DNA of 12,611 nucleotides from Acidobacteriaceae bacterium (lineage in GTDB: Bacteria; Acidobacteriota; Terriglobia; Terriglobales; Acidobacteriaceae), in contig JAUTWY010000380.1 in assembly GCA_030838305.1 (NCBI GenBank), forward strand, positions 1 through 12,611, written 5' to 3'. Shown one piece after another: positions 1 through 6,299 of the stretch. A program made the position numbers and the translations under genes. The notes under the pieces were generated by a model. It was not told the origin of the DNA and did no database searches. It saw nothing but the letters and a program-made list of their open reading frames with translations. The first letter of the stretch is position 1, and each line of letters begins with the position of its first letter.

Positions 1-339
1 ACTCCAGAAGATGCTGCAGTCGCGGGACTCGCCGACGTCGCCGAGAGACCAGTCGACGACTTCGCAAAATCCGAGCCCGGGCCGAGCGTGCCATAATCCG
101 GCGTGGGCCTAAGCCGCGGGTCAACCGGCTGCACACCAACCTGTGCGCCAAGACCTCCGCCCTGTTCTGGCGGTTTTTCTGCAAATATACCCATAGTGAA
201 AGTTTAGGGAAGCCGAAAGATAGGGTAAAGTTACTTCTGGACCTCGCCCAAGCGAAATTAGATGCAAGTTCGCGGCTACCTGGGGCCGGAAACTAGCATC
301 GGAATACAACGCGGGGATCAGAAAGCTGCCGAGGAATTC
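1..339. other. Left-edge region without a supported gene
   Basis: No convincing gene is seen here. Two forward frames are open from the left edge, ending at TAA 94-96 (31 codons) and TAA 110-112 (36 codons). Either could be the tail of a gene lying to the left, but both are too short to recognise. A third forward frame is open to about 294 but reads as arginine-rich shadow sequence. The stretch from about 170 to 260 is visibly more AT-rich and is the likely place for the promoter of the following operon, but no hexamer pair is good enough to call. Confidence 0.4.
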
Positions 340-1389
340 ATGTCTGCCAAAAACTTATGTGCCAAAGGAAGATTCGTGCGTTGGACATCTTCGCTCACTC
401 TGCTGGTCGCGGCGGTCGCTCTAGCTGCGGCGGGACCTGGGTATAAGGTGGTGAAAACTTACCAAGTTGGCGGCGACGGCGGTTGGGACTATTTGACCGC
501 CGATGCGGCCGCGCGCCGTCTTTATATTTCGCGCGCCACGCACGTCATCGTGCTCGATCTTGATTCCGGCAAAACCGTTGGCGACATCGCGGATACTCCG
601 GGAGTTCATGGGATCGCGCTCGCGCCGGATCTGGGGCGCGGATTCGTCAGCAACGGACGCGAGGGGACGGTCAGCATTTTTGATCTGAAGACGCTCGCCA
701 CCGCCAGCAAAGTGAAAGTCGGCGACAATCCCGATGCGATTCTCTACGATCCGGCAACCAGGCGCGTGTTCACGTTTAACGGCCGCAGTCAGGATTCCAC
801 CGCCATCGACGCAGAAAAAGGCACGGTGCTGGGCACGATCAAACTTGGCGGCAAGCCTGAATTCGCAGTCACGGACGGCAAAGGCGGAGTTTGGGTGAAT
901 ATCGAAGACAAGAGCGAACTGGTGTCGATCGATCCCAATAAACTCGAGGTCAGGTCGAAGTGGCCGCTCGCGCCCTGTACGGAGCCCAGCGGACTTTCAA
1001 TGGACAAAAAGAACAGGCTGCTGTTCGTAGGCTGCGACAACAAGATGATGGCGGTGGTGAATGCGGATACCGGCAAAGTCTTAGCCACGCCCGCAATTGG
1101 TGACGGTGTGGACGCCACCGCGTTCGACGACGAATCCGGACTGGCATTTGCTTCGTGCGGCGAAGGCGTGCTGACTCTAGTTAAGGAGGATTCACCCGGC
1201 AAATTTAGCGTGGCGGAAAATGTCCCGACCCAGGCGGGTGCACGCACCATGGCGCTGGACTCGAAGACGCACAACGTATTCGTTGTGACGGCAAAGTTTG
1301 GTCCGCCACCGGCCGCGACCGCGGATAATCCGCATCCTCGCCGCACTATCCTCTCCGACACGTTTGTGGTTCTCGTTCTCGGCAAATGA
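340..1389 (+). CDS. Exported YncE/YVTN-family beta-propeller protein
   Basis: This predicted periplasmic seven-bladed propeller is of the YncE/YVTN type, a binding or scaffold fold with no catalytic residues to read. From ATG 340 (349 aa) it opens with a basic stretch and a hydrophobic run at about residues 18-31 ending ALAAAG, a plausible signal peptide. Repeats follow, made of a short strand, a turn and a 'D-x-x-x-G' hairpin: VIVLDLDSGKTVGDI at 69-83, VSIFDLKTLATASKV at 111-125, MAVVNADTGKVLATP at 237-251. Each is followed by an 'RRLYIS', 'RRVFTF' or 'NRLLFVG' type strand. ATG 340 is preferred to an in-frame ATG at 262 because GAGGA (331-335) sits just before it and the signal peptide then lies at the N terminus. 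The stop overlaps the next ATG (ATGA, 1386-1389), so the two are probably translationally coupled. Known relatives include surface and metal- or heme-linked propellers; the specific ligand cannot be told. Confidence 0.82.
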   Translation: MSAKNLCAKGRFVRWTSSLTLLVAAVALAAAGPGYKVVKTYQVGGDGGWDYLTADAAARRLYISRATHVIVLDLDSGKTVGDIADTPGVHGIALAPDLGRGFVSNGREGTVSIFDLKTLATASKVKVGDNPDAILYDPATRRVFTFNGRSQDSTAIDAEKGTVLGTIKLGGKPEFAVTDGKGGVWVNIEDKSELVSIDPNKLEVRSKWPLAPCTEPSGLSMDKKNRLLFVGCDNKMMAVVNADTGKVLATPAIGDGVDATAFDDESGLAFASCGEGVLTLVKEDSPGKFSVAENVPTQAGARTMALDSKTHNVFVVTAKFGPPPAATADNPHPRRTILSDTFVVLVLGK

Positions 1390-2771
1390 AGCGCACACTC
1401 CATTTCTGGCGAGCTGTGCTTGGGCTTGGGCTCGCGGTTGTCCTGCTGCTCGGCGGCACGGTGCAGACGTGCGCAGCTTACTCCGTGCTCACCCATGAAC
1501 AAGTCGTGGACCTGGTATGGAAGGACAACATCATTCCCCTGTTGAAGAACCGCTTTCCCGCTGCTACAGACGAGGAATTGAAGAAAGCGCATGCCTTCGC
1601 ATACGGCGGCTCGCTGATTCAGGACATGGGGTATTATCCGTTCGGCAGCAAGTATTTTAGCGACCTGACGCATTACGTTCGCAGTGGCGACTTCATTGTG
1701 AACATGCTCAACGAGGCCACCGATCTCAACGAATATGCTTTTGCCCTGGGCGCGTTGGCACACTACGCCGCGGACAACAGCGGGCATCCCACCATCAACA
1801 AGGCCGTCGGCATCCAGTTTCCCAAGCTCCGAAAGAAATATGGAGACATCGTCACCTACGAGGACGATCCCAAAGCCCATATCCGCACCGAATTTGGCTT
1901 CGACGTAACCCAGGTTGCCAAGAACCGCTACACCTCCGATCGCTATCATGACTTCATCGGCTTCGAGGTTTCGAAGCCGGTGCTGGAGCGCGCATTTCAG
2001 GATACGTACGATATTCCGTTGAGTGATGTCATCACCAATGAAGATCTGGCCTTCGGTACTTTCCGGCGCGCGATCAGCCAAATCGTCCCCGAGATGACGC
2101 GAGTGGCGCTGATCTCGCGGCGCAGTGAGATCGTCAAGGAAACTCCAAACTTCAAGGCGCGTCAGTTCCGCTACTATCTGTCACGAACGAATTATCAGAA
2201 GGAATGGGGCAAGGGCTACCGTCGTCCCGGCTTCGGAACTCGGCTGCTGGCATTCTTCCTGAGGTTTGTGCCCAAGGTAGGACCGTTCAAGGCGCTCGAC
2301 TTCAAGATTCCGACCCACCAGACGGAAGACCTTTACATTGCGAGTGTGGTTCTGACCATCGAAAATTACAAAAAACTGCTGACCGAAACTTCGGCGGGAA
2401 AATTGCAGCTCACCAACACGGACTTTGATACCGGACAAAATACCCACGCCGGTGAATATGCGCTCACCGACAAGACTTATGCGCGTCTGCTGGATCAATT
2501 GACAAAGCGCAATTTCGATAAAATCACACCCGAGGTAAGAAACAACATTCTCGCTTTCTATTCCGATCCGAGCGCTCCCATCGAGACCAAGAAGAAACCC
2601 AAAGACTGGCAGAAGACGCAGGAGGAACTCGAAAAGCTTCGCGCTCTGCCCGAGCCCCCTCCTTCTGAACCAAAAGTGAGTTCCGATCTTCGGATCGAGA
2701 TCGCAGACCCATCTTGGATCGAGGAAGATCCCCCGGACACCATTTCGCCGGAAGGCGCTGGCTCCCACTAA
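1386..2771 (+). CDS. Exported zinc-dependent phospholipase C-like protein
   Basis: This resembles the Zn-dependent phospholipase C family (Zn_dep_PLPC), trinuclear-zinc enzymes that cleave phospholipid head groups outside the membrane. A signal peptide is clear: MKRT, hydrophobic 10-23, then TCAAYS. The zinc ligands can be read in order: H37 (VLTHEQ), D80 (IQDMG), H96 (DLTHY), H126 and D130 (LAHYAAD), H134 (SGHP), and H165/E169 (HIRTEFGFD). The final H-x3-E pair and the H-x3-D match the arrangement known in Bacillus cereus PLC. The D to H spacing is 4, whereas I recall 6 in that enzyme. The catalytic-type part fills only about residues 30-175. The remaining ~285 residues hold a basic helix-rich region and a charged, proline-rich tail (PEPPPSEP near 430) that I do not recognise. 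It overlaps the propeller gene by 4 nt, which suggests an exported pair. Phospholipase activity itself is inferred. Confidence 0.8.
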   Translation: MKRTLHFWRAVLGLGLAVVLLLGGTVQTCAAYSVLTHEQVVDLVWKDNIIPLLKNRFPAATDEELKKAHAFAYGGSLIQDMGYYPFGSKYFSDLTHYVRSGDFIVNMLNEATDLNEYAFALGALAHYAADNSGHPTINKAVGIQFPKLRKKYGDIVTYEDDPKAHIRTEFGFDVTQVAKNRYTSDRYHDFIGFEVSKPVLERAFQDTYDIPLSDVITNEDLAFGTFRRAISQIVPEMTRVALISRRSEIVKETPNFKARQFRYYLSRTNYQKEWGKGYRRPGFGTRLLAFFLRFVPKVGPFKALDFKIPTHQTEDLYIASVVLTIENYKKLLTETSAGKLQLTNTDFDTGQNTHAGEYALTDKTYARLLDQLTKRNFDKITPEVRNNILAFYSDPSAPIETKKKPKDWQKTQEELEKLRALPEPPPSEPKVSSDLRIEIADPSWIEEDPPDTISPEGAGSH

Positions 2772-2790
2772 ATCGAACGACCGTTCGGTT
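2771..2790. promoter_or_regulatory. TetR-type operator upstream of the FNR gene
   Basis: This is a 20-bp imperfect palindrome, AATCGAACGA/CCGTTCGGTT, in which 8 of 10 half-site positions pair. It starts at the stop codon of the phospholipase-like gene and ends on the first two bases of the FNR -35 box. Its core 2776-2789 (AACGACCGTTCGGT) matches the perfect palindrome at 10353-10366 in front of ilvC at 12 of 14 positions. Position and symmetry suit a TetR-family repressor. Which regulator binds is not shown. Confidence 0.6.
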
Positions 2791-2817
2791 GTCAAAATCG
2801 CCCTTCCCGTTTATTAT
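2789..2817 (+). promoter_or_regulatory. Sigma70-type promoter for the FNR gene
   Basis: TTGTCA (2789-2794, 5 of 6 to consensus) and TATTAT (2812-2817, 5 of 6) are separated by exactly 17 nt. Transcription would start near 2824, giving a leader of about 70 nt before ATG 2894. Confidence 0.65.
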
Positions 2818-2893
2818 CTCCACACTCTAACTCTCAGGATTCGCCTCCTCACGCGCGCACTCTGACGGTTTTGCTAGCGAGGTTTTTCGAACG

Positions 2894-3661
2894 ATGCCGG
2901 CTTCGGACGACAAGTTTTATCACGCGCGAGTCACCCAGCGCGCTGACTTCGCGCCCGACCTGTGGATGTTTCGCATTCAGTCGGGAGAGCACTTCAACTT
3001 TCTCCCCGGGCAATACGCCACGCTCGGTGTGGAAGAGGGAGGCAAGCGCATCGAGCGTCCATATTCAATCGCCTCGTCGCCCTCGGAAGATGAAGTTGAG
3101 TTTTTCTTCGAACTGGTGCCCGATGGAGCGCTCACGCCAAAACTCTACAAGCTGCAGCCCGGCGACGAACTGCTCATGCGCAAAGCGCCCAAAGGACGGT
3201 TCACACTCGAGACGGCAAACGGCCGCACGAATCATTTACTGGTGTCCACAGTGACGGGCGTTGCTCCGTTCGTCAGCTTCATTCGTACTTTGTCCAAAGA
3301 TTGGAAAGAAGGCCGCTTCGATGGAGCTCAGAAGTTGTACCTGCTGAATGGCGCCAGCCGTCCCTGGGAGTTCGGCTATAAAGATGAGCTAACCCGCTTC
3401 GCTGGGGAGTTGCCTTTTCTCAAATACGTTCCCACCGTCAGCCGCCCGTGGGATCACGCCGACTGGCCCGGCGAGATCGGACGTGCCGACGACATTTTGC
3501 GAAAGTATGCCGATCAGTGGGGGCTCGACGCCAGCAACACTCACGCGTACCTGTGCGGCCATCCTGACATGATCGCGAACAGCAAGGCAATCCTGAAGCG
3601 CCGCGGCTTCCTCGACAAAACCGCGATCAAGGAAGAAATCTACTGGATCCCGCCAAAATAA
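2894..3661 (+). CDS. Ferredoxin/flavodoxin-NADP(+) reductase (FNR-type)
   Basis: This FAD enzyme passes electrons between NADPH and ferredoxin or flavodoxin in the cytoplasm. At 255 aa it has the length of compact bacterial FNR (Fpr class). The FAD-binding barrel comes first: PGQY at 38-41, RPYSIASSP at 55-63 (the R-x-Y-S flavin signature), then the FFELVPDGALTPKLYKLQPGD segment that contacts the flavin. The NADP domain has TGVAPFVSFIR at 121-131 (pyrophosphate loop) and the YLCGHPDMI motif at 219-227 (C-G-x-P). It ends IYWIPPK, the aromatic residue near the C terminus being usual for FNR. No iron-sulfur cysteines are present, so it is not a phthalate-dioxygenase-type fusion. It stands alone, with its own promoter and a TetR-type operator, and converges on the cupin gene. 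Only a weak Shine-Dalgarno (GCGAGG, 2877-2882) is visible. The electron partner is not encoded nearby. Confidence 0.88.
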   Translation: MPASDDKFYHARVTQRADFAPDLWMFRIQSGEHFNFLPGQYATLGVEEGGKRIERPYSIASSPSEDEVEFFFELVPDGALTPKLYKLQPGDELLMRKAPKGRFTLETANGRTNHLLVSTVTGVAPFVSFIRTLSKDWKEGRFDGAQKLYLLNGASRPWEFGYKDELTRFAGELPFLKYVPTVSRPWDHADWPGEIGRADDILRKYADQWGLDASNTHAYLCGHPDMIANSKAILKRRGFLDKTAIKEEIYWIPPK

Positions 3662-3682
3662 TTTACCCTCGTACTAACGAGA

Positions 3683-3718
3683 GACAGCCGCCTCGGCTGT
3701 CCCGCATGGGCAAAGCCC
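3683..3718. repeat. Tandem hairpins between convergent genes (REP-like, possible bidirectional terminator)
   Basis: GACAGCCG (3683-3690) and CGGCTGTC (3694-3701) form a perfect 8-bp stem with a CCT loop. A small GGGC-AAA-GCCC hairpin follows at 3708-3718. The first stem is the same as the one at 10216-10239, and both are followed by CC-x-CATG, so it looks like one copy of a dispersed element. It fills most of the 64-nt gap between the FNR and cupin stop codons. It could stop transcription from both sides, but no T-run follows. Confidence 0.6.
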
Positions 3719-3725
3719 GGCAGAC

Positions 3726-4049
3726 TTAACTCTCCGCGGGCGCGAAGAAAACCAGCAAGGCTAATTCTTCCGCCACTTCGTAGAAGCGATGCTCCACTTC
3801 CGCTGCCACAAAGATCACGCTGCCCGCTGAAACTTCTCGATCTTCGGACCCGGCTTGGAAGCGGGCATTCCCGCGGATTACATAGTAGATCTCATCCTCG
3901 TGATGCGGCTTCTGCGGGTCCGTTCCTCCGCCGGGCAGAACGTACAGCCCCGCGCTCATTGCCGGAACATGCAGAAACTCGCGATACAACTTGCCGCTCT
4001 CGGCGCGCTGCTGGTTAATCTCCGCAACCTTGGCGATTAGGACCTTCAC
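3726..4049 (-). CDS. Small single-domain cupin protein
   Basis: This 107-residue protein is almost entirely one cupin beta-barrel. Motif 1 reads GGTDPQKPHHEDEIYYVIRG (41-60), with H49 or H50 and E53 as likely metal ligands. Motif 2 reads AGSVIFVAAEVEHRF (75-89), with H87 as the last ligand. The barrel therefore probably holds a metal ion. Single-domain cupins of this kind serve as dioxygenases, isomerases or sensors, and nothing here fixes a substrate. The start chosen is GTG 4049, whose last two bases form the TGA of the upstream TetR gene (GTGA). A GGGGGAA Shine-Dalgarno lies 7 nt before it. An in-frame ATG at 4130 would run 85 nt into the regulator gene and add an unconserved-looking leader, so I rejected it. 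The overlap implies co-expression with the regulator, perhaps as a partner or as part of the response it controls. Confidence 0.82.
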   Translation of the reverse strand: MKVLIAKVAEINQQRAESGKLYREFLHVPAMSAGLYVLPGGGTDPQKPHHEDEIYYVIRGNARFQAGSEDREVSAGSVIFVAAEVEHRFYEVAEELALLVFFAPAES

Positions 4050-4663
4050 GCAAGAATTCCCCCGAAAATCAGATCGGTAAATTGTGGGATCAGATTCTGC
4101 GCCTGAAGTTCTCCCTCCGGTTTGTACCACTGATAGATCCAGTTGATCATTCCCAGCAGAGCAAACGCCGCCGCCCGCGGGCTGACTTTGATTTTCGTCT
4201 GCGGTCGGCCTTTTTCCTGCACTTCCTCCTGCACTTTTTTCTGCACTTCAGCGATCAGATTTTCCAGGAAATGGATGTAATCCTTCTTGCGCGAGTTGAT
4301 GCGCTTGCGCAGCGCTGGCGGCAATGGATGGTTTTCGTGCAGCATCACCGTGATCTCGCGGTCGCGCGGGCTCAACACAACTTCAATGTGCAGCCGGATC
4401 AGTGCCCGCAACCGCTCCTCGGGGGCGGCAAAGCCGCGCACCGGATCCACCACGCGCTCCTGTGTGATCTCCATTGCATGGTTCATGATCTCAAACAGGA
4501 TTTCGTCCTTGCTCTGAAAGTGGTGATAGAGCCCGCCCTTGCTCAGCTTAAGGGCGGTAGCCACATCATTCATAGACGTCGCATCGTAACCGCGCTGCTG
4601 AAACAAACGGGCAGCGGTGCGCAGGATTTCCTGCCGGGAGTCGACCACGGTCTCGCGGGCCAT
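4046..4663 (-). CDS. TetR/AcrR-family transcriptional regulator
   Basis: This 205-residue repressor-type protein has a classical TetR N-terminal domain: helix 1 'RQEILRTAARLFQQRGYDAT' (10-29), then the recognition helix-turn-helix TSMNDVATALKLSKGGLYHH (29-48), followed by F49 and SKDEIL. The C-terminal domain carries GMINWIYQWYKPEG (171-184). I associate that signature with a TetR subgroup that includes KstR2-like regulators responding to acyl-CoA-type ligands, so such a ligand is an inference only. Residues 140-152 (VQKKVQEEVQEKG) come from a 12-bp tandem repeat. The gene is divergent from the RND efflux genes, the usual acrR-acrAB layout, and overlaps the cupin by 4 nt. It could control the pump, the cupin, the FNR gene, or ilvC through the operators at 2771 and 10353. 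None of these is shown. No copy of that operator was found before its own start. Confidence 0.9.
   Translation of the reverse strand: MARETVVDSRQEILRTAARLFQQRGYDATSMNDVATALKLSKGGLYHHFQSKDEILFEIMNHAMEITQERVVDPVRGFAAPEERLRALIRLHIEVVLSPRDREITVMLHENHPLPPALRKRINSRKKDYIHFLENLIAEVQKKVQEEVQEKGRPQTKIKVSPRAAAFALLGMINWIYQWYKPEGELQAQNLIPQFTDLIFGGILA
4057..4063 (-). promoter_or_regulatory. Ribosome binding site that fixes the cupin GTG start
   Basis: On the minus strand GGGGGAA lies inside the last codons of the TetR gene, 7 nt before GTG 4049. It supports the short form of the cupin. Confidence 0.55.
4217..4248 (-). repeat. 12-bp tandem repeat inside the TetR gene
   Basis: CTGCACTT on the plus strand occurs three times at exact 12-nt spacing (4217, 4229, 4241). 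In the protein it gives three in-frame units of the form (E/K)VQ(K/E), a short charged helix segment. Repeat number could change without a frameshift. Confidence 0.75.
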
Positions 4664-4671
4664 CGGCTGAC

Positions 4672-4700
4672 ATGGTAAACGTTGATGGCGGGAATGCCAA
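4672..4700 (-). promoter_or_regulatory. Predicted promoter of the TetR gene
   Basis: Read on the minus strand, TTGGCA (4700-4695) and TACCAT (4677-4672) lie 17 nt apart, with 5 of 6 and 4 of 6 matches to sigma70 consensus. The ATG at 4663 is only 8 nt past the -10 box, so the transcript would be leaderless or nearly so. This agrees with the lack of a clear Shine-Dalgarno there. Confidence 0.45.
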
Positions 4701-4782
4701 TGCGCAGCTTGCTTCTGCCTTCCAGCGCCTAGCCGGCCGAACTCTGGCGCTGCATCTGGCTGATCCTCTTAGCTTAAGAACT

Positions 4783-4845
4783 TGTCATCCCGGACCGGAG
4801 TTCCCCATCCCCGAAGGGAACGGGAAGGCGAGTGGAGGGACCTGC
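4783..4845. repeat. Dispersed-repeat-like intergenic element
   Basis: The block begins TGTCATCCCGGACCGGAG and ends GGCGAGTGGAGGGACCTGC. This layout resembles the 'TGTCATCC...GAGGGACCTGC' repeats I recall scattered between genes in Acidobacteriota. An internal hairpin pairs GTTCCC (4800-4805) with GGGAAC (4816-4821). Only one copy is in the window, so calling it a repeat relies on memory. Confidence 0.35.
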
Positions 4846-4970
4846 CGTACAGCGGGTTGCCCAGGCAGTCGACGCCTTCAACTGTGGTTCCACACGAAAA
4901 ACAAAAATAATTCCAAAAAACTGTCGATCTTGCCACCCTTCATCCGTCATATTAGGTAGCGCAGGACTGA

Positions 4971-5010
4971 GCCGTGGCTGCCTCTTTCGAGGCACAGGCG
5001 GCGCCACAGC
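4971..5010. other. Extended hairpin upstream of the efflux genes
   Basis: The outer stem pairs GCCGTGGC (4971-4978) with GCCACAGC (5003-5010), 7 of 8 positions. Directly stacked on it, TGCCTC (4979-4984) pairs perfectly with GAGGCA (4989-4994) over a TTTC loop. An 8-nt bulge (4995-5002) lies on the 3' side. It sits about 135 nt before the efflux start, so it could be part of a long leader RNA, an attenuator, or a repeat. Confidence 0.45.
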
Positions 5011-5144
5011 CCTTGCTAAAGCTCTGAATCCTTTTGCAATATGGGCAAATCTGATGGGACAATGGCAATTGCTGAACGCTGCGACTGCCAGTGTCTGCGG
5101 CCTCCCCTCTAACCCTAGTGATGTTTTGTTTGTAAGGAGAAGTG

Positions 5145-6269
5145 ATGGCAAAGAGATTGATTCTCATGTTGGGCGTGGTGTTAGTGCTCCTGACGGCTTT
5201 GGGCTTCGTTAAATTCCGGCAAATTGAGTCGGCCGTGCATGCCTCCGCGTTTCAGCCGCCTCCGGAAGCCGTCACCAGCGTCGTGGCGCAACGTGGGCAG
5301 TGGCCGGTCAGCATGAGCGTGATTGGCACCATGGAGGCTGTCCATGGCGTCGTGGTTAGCGCCGACCTTCCAGGCACCGTCGCACGAATCAACTTCGATT
5401 CCGGCAAGGCGGTCCACGAAGGGGATGTTCTGGTCGAGCTTGATACCCGGCAGGAGCGGGCTCAACTGGCTTCGCTTGAGGCGCAGAGCGAACTGGCTCG
5501 GGCGACTTTTGGCCGGACGCAGGAGTTGCTAAATGCTGGCGTCATCTCACGGGCGGAATACGATCAAGCCACGTCCCAACAGAAGGCCACCGAGGCAAAT
5601 GTCGCGGAGATCCGGGCTACGATCGCACGCAAGACGATTCGTGCCCCGTTCTCCGGAATTCTTGGCATCCGCAAGGTGAACCTGGGACAGTATTTGCCCG
5701 CCGGCAGTCCTGTGGTCTCAAACCAGTCTCTCAATCCGATTTATGTGAACGTTGGCGTGCCGCAGCAGGTAGCCGCTCAAGTGCACGTCGGCGGCAAATT
5801 GCGCCTCACCACCGAAGATCTCGCGGGGAAGGTGTTTAACGGCACCGTTACGGCGATTGACTCGGAAGTCGACGAGGCTACCAGGAATATCCAGGTACAG
5901 GCAACCCTCTCCAATCCGGAAGGAAAATTGCGCCCCGGAATGTTTGTTCAGGTAGAGCTGCCTGTGGGTGCAAACCGCGCCGTCATCGCATTGCCTGCCT
6001 CCGCGATCAATTATGCGCCGTATGGTGACTCGGTCTTTGTGATCACCGATCTCAAGGACCCCAAGGGCCAGACCTATCGTGGAGTGCGGCAGCAGTTCGT
6101 CAAAGTCGAGGGTTCGCGCGGCGATCAGGTCGCGGTCATTTCGGGGCTAAACCCCGGCGATGAGGTGGTCACGTCGGGCGTGTTCAAGCTGCGCAATGGC
6201 GCGGCCGTTCAAGTCAACAACAAAGTCCAGCCGGGAAATAGTCCCGCACCGAAGCCCGAGGACAGCTAA
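5145..6269 (+). CDS. RND efflux membrane fusion protein (HlyD/AcrA family)
   Basis: This periplasmic adaptor joins the inner-membrane RND pump to an outer-membrane channel. At 374 aa it begins with one membrane anchor or uncleaved signal (residues 4-20) and no lipobox cysteine. Halves of a lipoyl domain flank a coiled-coil hairpin: VVSADLPGTVARINFDSGKA with VHEGDVLVELDT, then a helical hairpin at about 95-160, then TIRAPFSGILGIRKVNLGQY as the closing half. Beta-barrel and membrane-proximal domains follow (LRPGMFVQVELP, then VAVISGLNPGDEVVTSGVFK). It ends with a proline-rich tail (NSPAPKPEDS). ATG 5145 is chosen over GTG 5142 because AAGGAG (5134-5139) is 5 nt from the ATG and only 2 nt from the GTG. 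The pump gene follows after 30 nt. The substrate cannot be read from the adaptor. Confidence 0.92.
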   Translation: MAKRLILMLGVVLVLLTALGFVKFRQIESAVHASAFQPPPEAVTSVVAQRGQWPVSMSVIGTMEAVHGVVVSADLPGTVARINFDSGKAVHEGDVLVELDTRQERAQLASLEAQSELARATFGRTQELLNAGVISRAEYDQATSQQKATEANVAEIRATIARKTIRAPFSGILGIRKVNLGQYLPAGSPVVSNQSLNPIYVNVGVPQQVAAQVHVGGKLRLTTEDLAGKVFNGTVTAIDSEVDEATRNIQVQATLSNPEGKLRPGMFVQVELPVGANRAVIALPASAINYAPYGDSVFVITDLKDPKGQTYRGVRQQFVKVEGSRGDQVAVISGLNPGDEVVTSGVFKLRNGAAVQVNNKVQPGNSPAPKPEDS

Positions 6270-6299
6270 ACCTTAAGGATAGGGAATAAGGACAGCGAA

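Larger units (their letters stand above)
4701..5130. other. Divergent intergenic region with repeat-like DNA
   Basis: The gap between the TetR gene and the efflux genes has no credible gene. A forward frame from 4832 runs through to 5212, but it has odd composition, no matching start signal, and overlaps the efflux gene start. The region holds a dispersed-repeat-like block at 4783-4845, an A-rich stretch at 4894-4920 (about 20 of 27 bases are A), and a long hairpin at 4971-5010. A promoter for the efflux genes must lie here. TTGCAA (5034-5039) with GACAAT (5058-5063) at 18 nt is the best pair seen, and it is weak. Confidence 0.5.

Noticed and set aside
262..339. Upstream ATG start for the propeller gene
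   Set aside because: It adds 26 polar residues before the signal peptide; ATG 340 has GAGGA upstream and puts the signal peptide at the N terminus.
789..2081. Long minus-strand open frame (430 codons) opposite the propeller and phospholipase-like genes
   Set aside because: It crosses the boundary of two well-supported plus-strand genes, has no recognisable motif or start signal, and its protein has shadow-type composition.
2181..2795. Minus-strand open frame opposite the phospholipase-like C-terminal region
   Set aside because: No Shine-Dalgarno or known motif, and it would start inside the FNR operator.
4643..4652. GACC-AC-GGTC inside the TetR gene start as an autoregulatory operator
   Set aside because: It is short, within coding sequence, has a 2-nt insert at the centre and lacks the outer ACC/GGT of the other two sites; chance is likely.
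4082..4678. Plus-strand open frame opposite the TetR gene
   Set aside because: The minus strand encodes a complete TetR protein; the plus-strand product is unrecognisable.
4832..5212. Plus-strand open frame of 126 codons before the efflux adaptor
   Set aside because: It runs through repeat-like DNA and into the adaptor gene in another frame. Composition is uneven and no family is recognised. A decayed gene cannot be fully excluded.
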